15,907 nucleotides of DNA, taken from Pseudomonadota bacterium. Lineage in GTDB: Bacteria; Pseudomonadota; Gammaproteobacteria; Enterobacterales; Enterobacteriaceae. A model generated the notes under the pieces. That model saw only the letters and a list, made by a program, of their open reading frames with translations, made no database searches and had not been told where the DNA came from. Positions 15,858-15,907 of the stretch are shown one piece after another; the first letter of the stretch is position 1; every line of letters begins with the position of its first letter. The stretch lies in the NCBI GenBank assembly GCA_023425455.1, contig JAFACP010000017.1, forward strand, positions 1 to 15,907, in the 5' to 3' direction. Made by a program: the position numbers and the translations under genes.

Positions 15858-15907
15858 ATGCAAACCTGGCCTAATCCATTTATTGAACAACGCGCCGATC
15901 CCTATAT
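15858..15907 (+). CDS. Probable glycoside hydrolase family 43 enzyme, 5' end only
   Basis: Seventeen codons are present before the window ends, starting MQTWPNPFIEQRADPY. The NPFIEQRADPY segment resembles the first beta-propeller blade of GH43 enzymes, in which the Asp before Pro-Tyr is usually the catalytic base. The ATG follows AAGGAAAG, which overlaps the symporter stop region, so the two genes form an operon. GH43 members are mostly beta-xylosidases or alpha-L-arabinofuranosidases. This start differs from the XynB type as I remember it. The fragment is too short to fix the family with certainty. Confidence 0.65.
   Translation, partial: MQTWPNPFIEQRADPY

Overview
The window is a stretch of enterobacterial core chromosome. 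AcnB, LpdA, AceF, AceE, PdhR and AroP look nearly identical in sequence and length to the Escherichia coli K-12 proteins as I remember them. The order yacL-acnB-lpdA-aceF-aceE-pdhR on the minus strand with divergent aroP is the E. coli order, except that yacH is absent between lpdA and acnB. Two accessory additions flank this core: kdgT-dtnK beyond yacL, as I recall from Salmonella, and a sugar symporter plus glycosidase beyond aroP. This suggests an Enterobacter, Lelliottia, Leclercia or Klebsiella-type genome. The genus is an inference, not shown.

Left edge (1-1850, minus strand): a two-gene fragment of an acid-sugar operon, a KdgT-family permease overlapping by 4 bases a DUF1537-family kinase (DtnK type) that runs off the window. 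Its upstream region holds a good promoter covered by similar dyads that look like binding sites for an unidentified regulator.

Middle (1850-12420, minus strand): yacL; acnB (aconitase B) with its own terminator and a promoter with CRP-like and Cra-like sites; then the pyruvate dehydrogenase cluster pdhR-aceE-aceF-lpdA. aceF ends in a strong terminator, and lpdA has its own upstream region with a perfect 20-bp palindrome, so the E3 subunit can also be made separately for the 2-oxoglutarate dehydrogenase and glycine cleavage systems. pdhR carries the canonical PdhR operator at its own promoter. These genes carry pyruvate to acetyl-CoA and then citrate to isocitrate.

Right part (12373-15907, plus strand): a 537-bp divergent regulatory region (PdhR, FNR-like, Cra-like and TyrR-like sites), aroP (aromatic amino acid permease), then a GPH-family sugar symporter and the first 17 codons of a probable GH43 glycosidase, likely an operon for taking up and splitting a plant-derived oligosaccharide.

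I saw no rRNA, tRNA, insertion sequence, phage gene or CRISPR array. The coding content is conventional. The points worth following up are regulatory: the three-dyad operator cluster before kdgT, a conserved-looking hairpin in the pdhR-aceE leader, unassigned inverted repeats, and a gene-conversion-like tract between AceF lipoyl domains.
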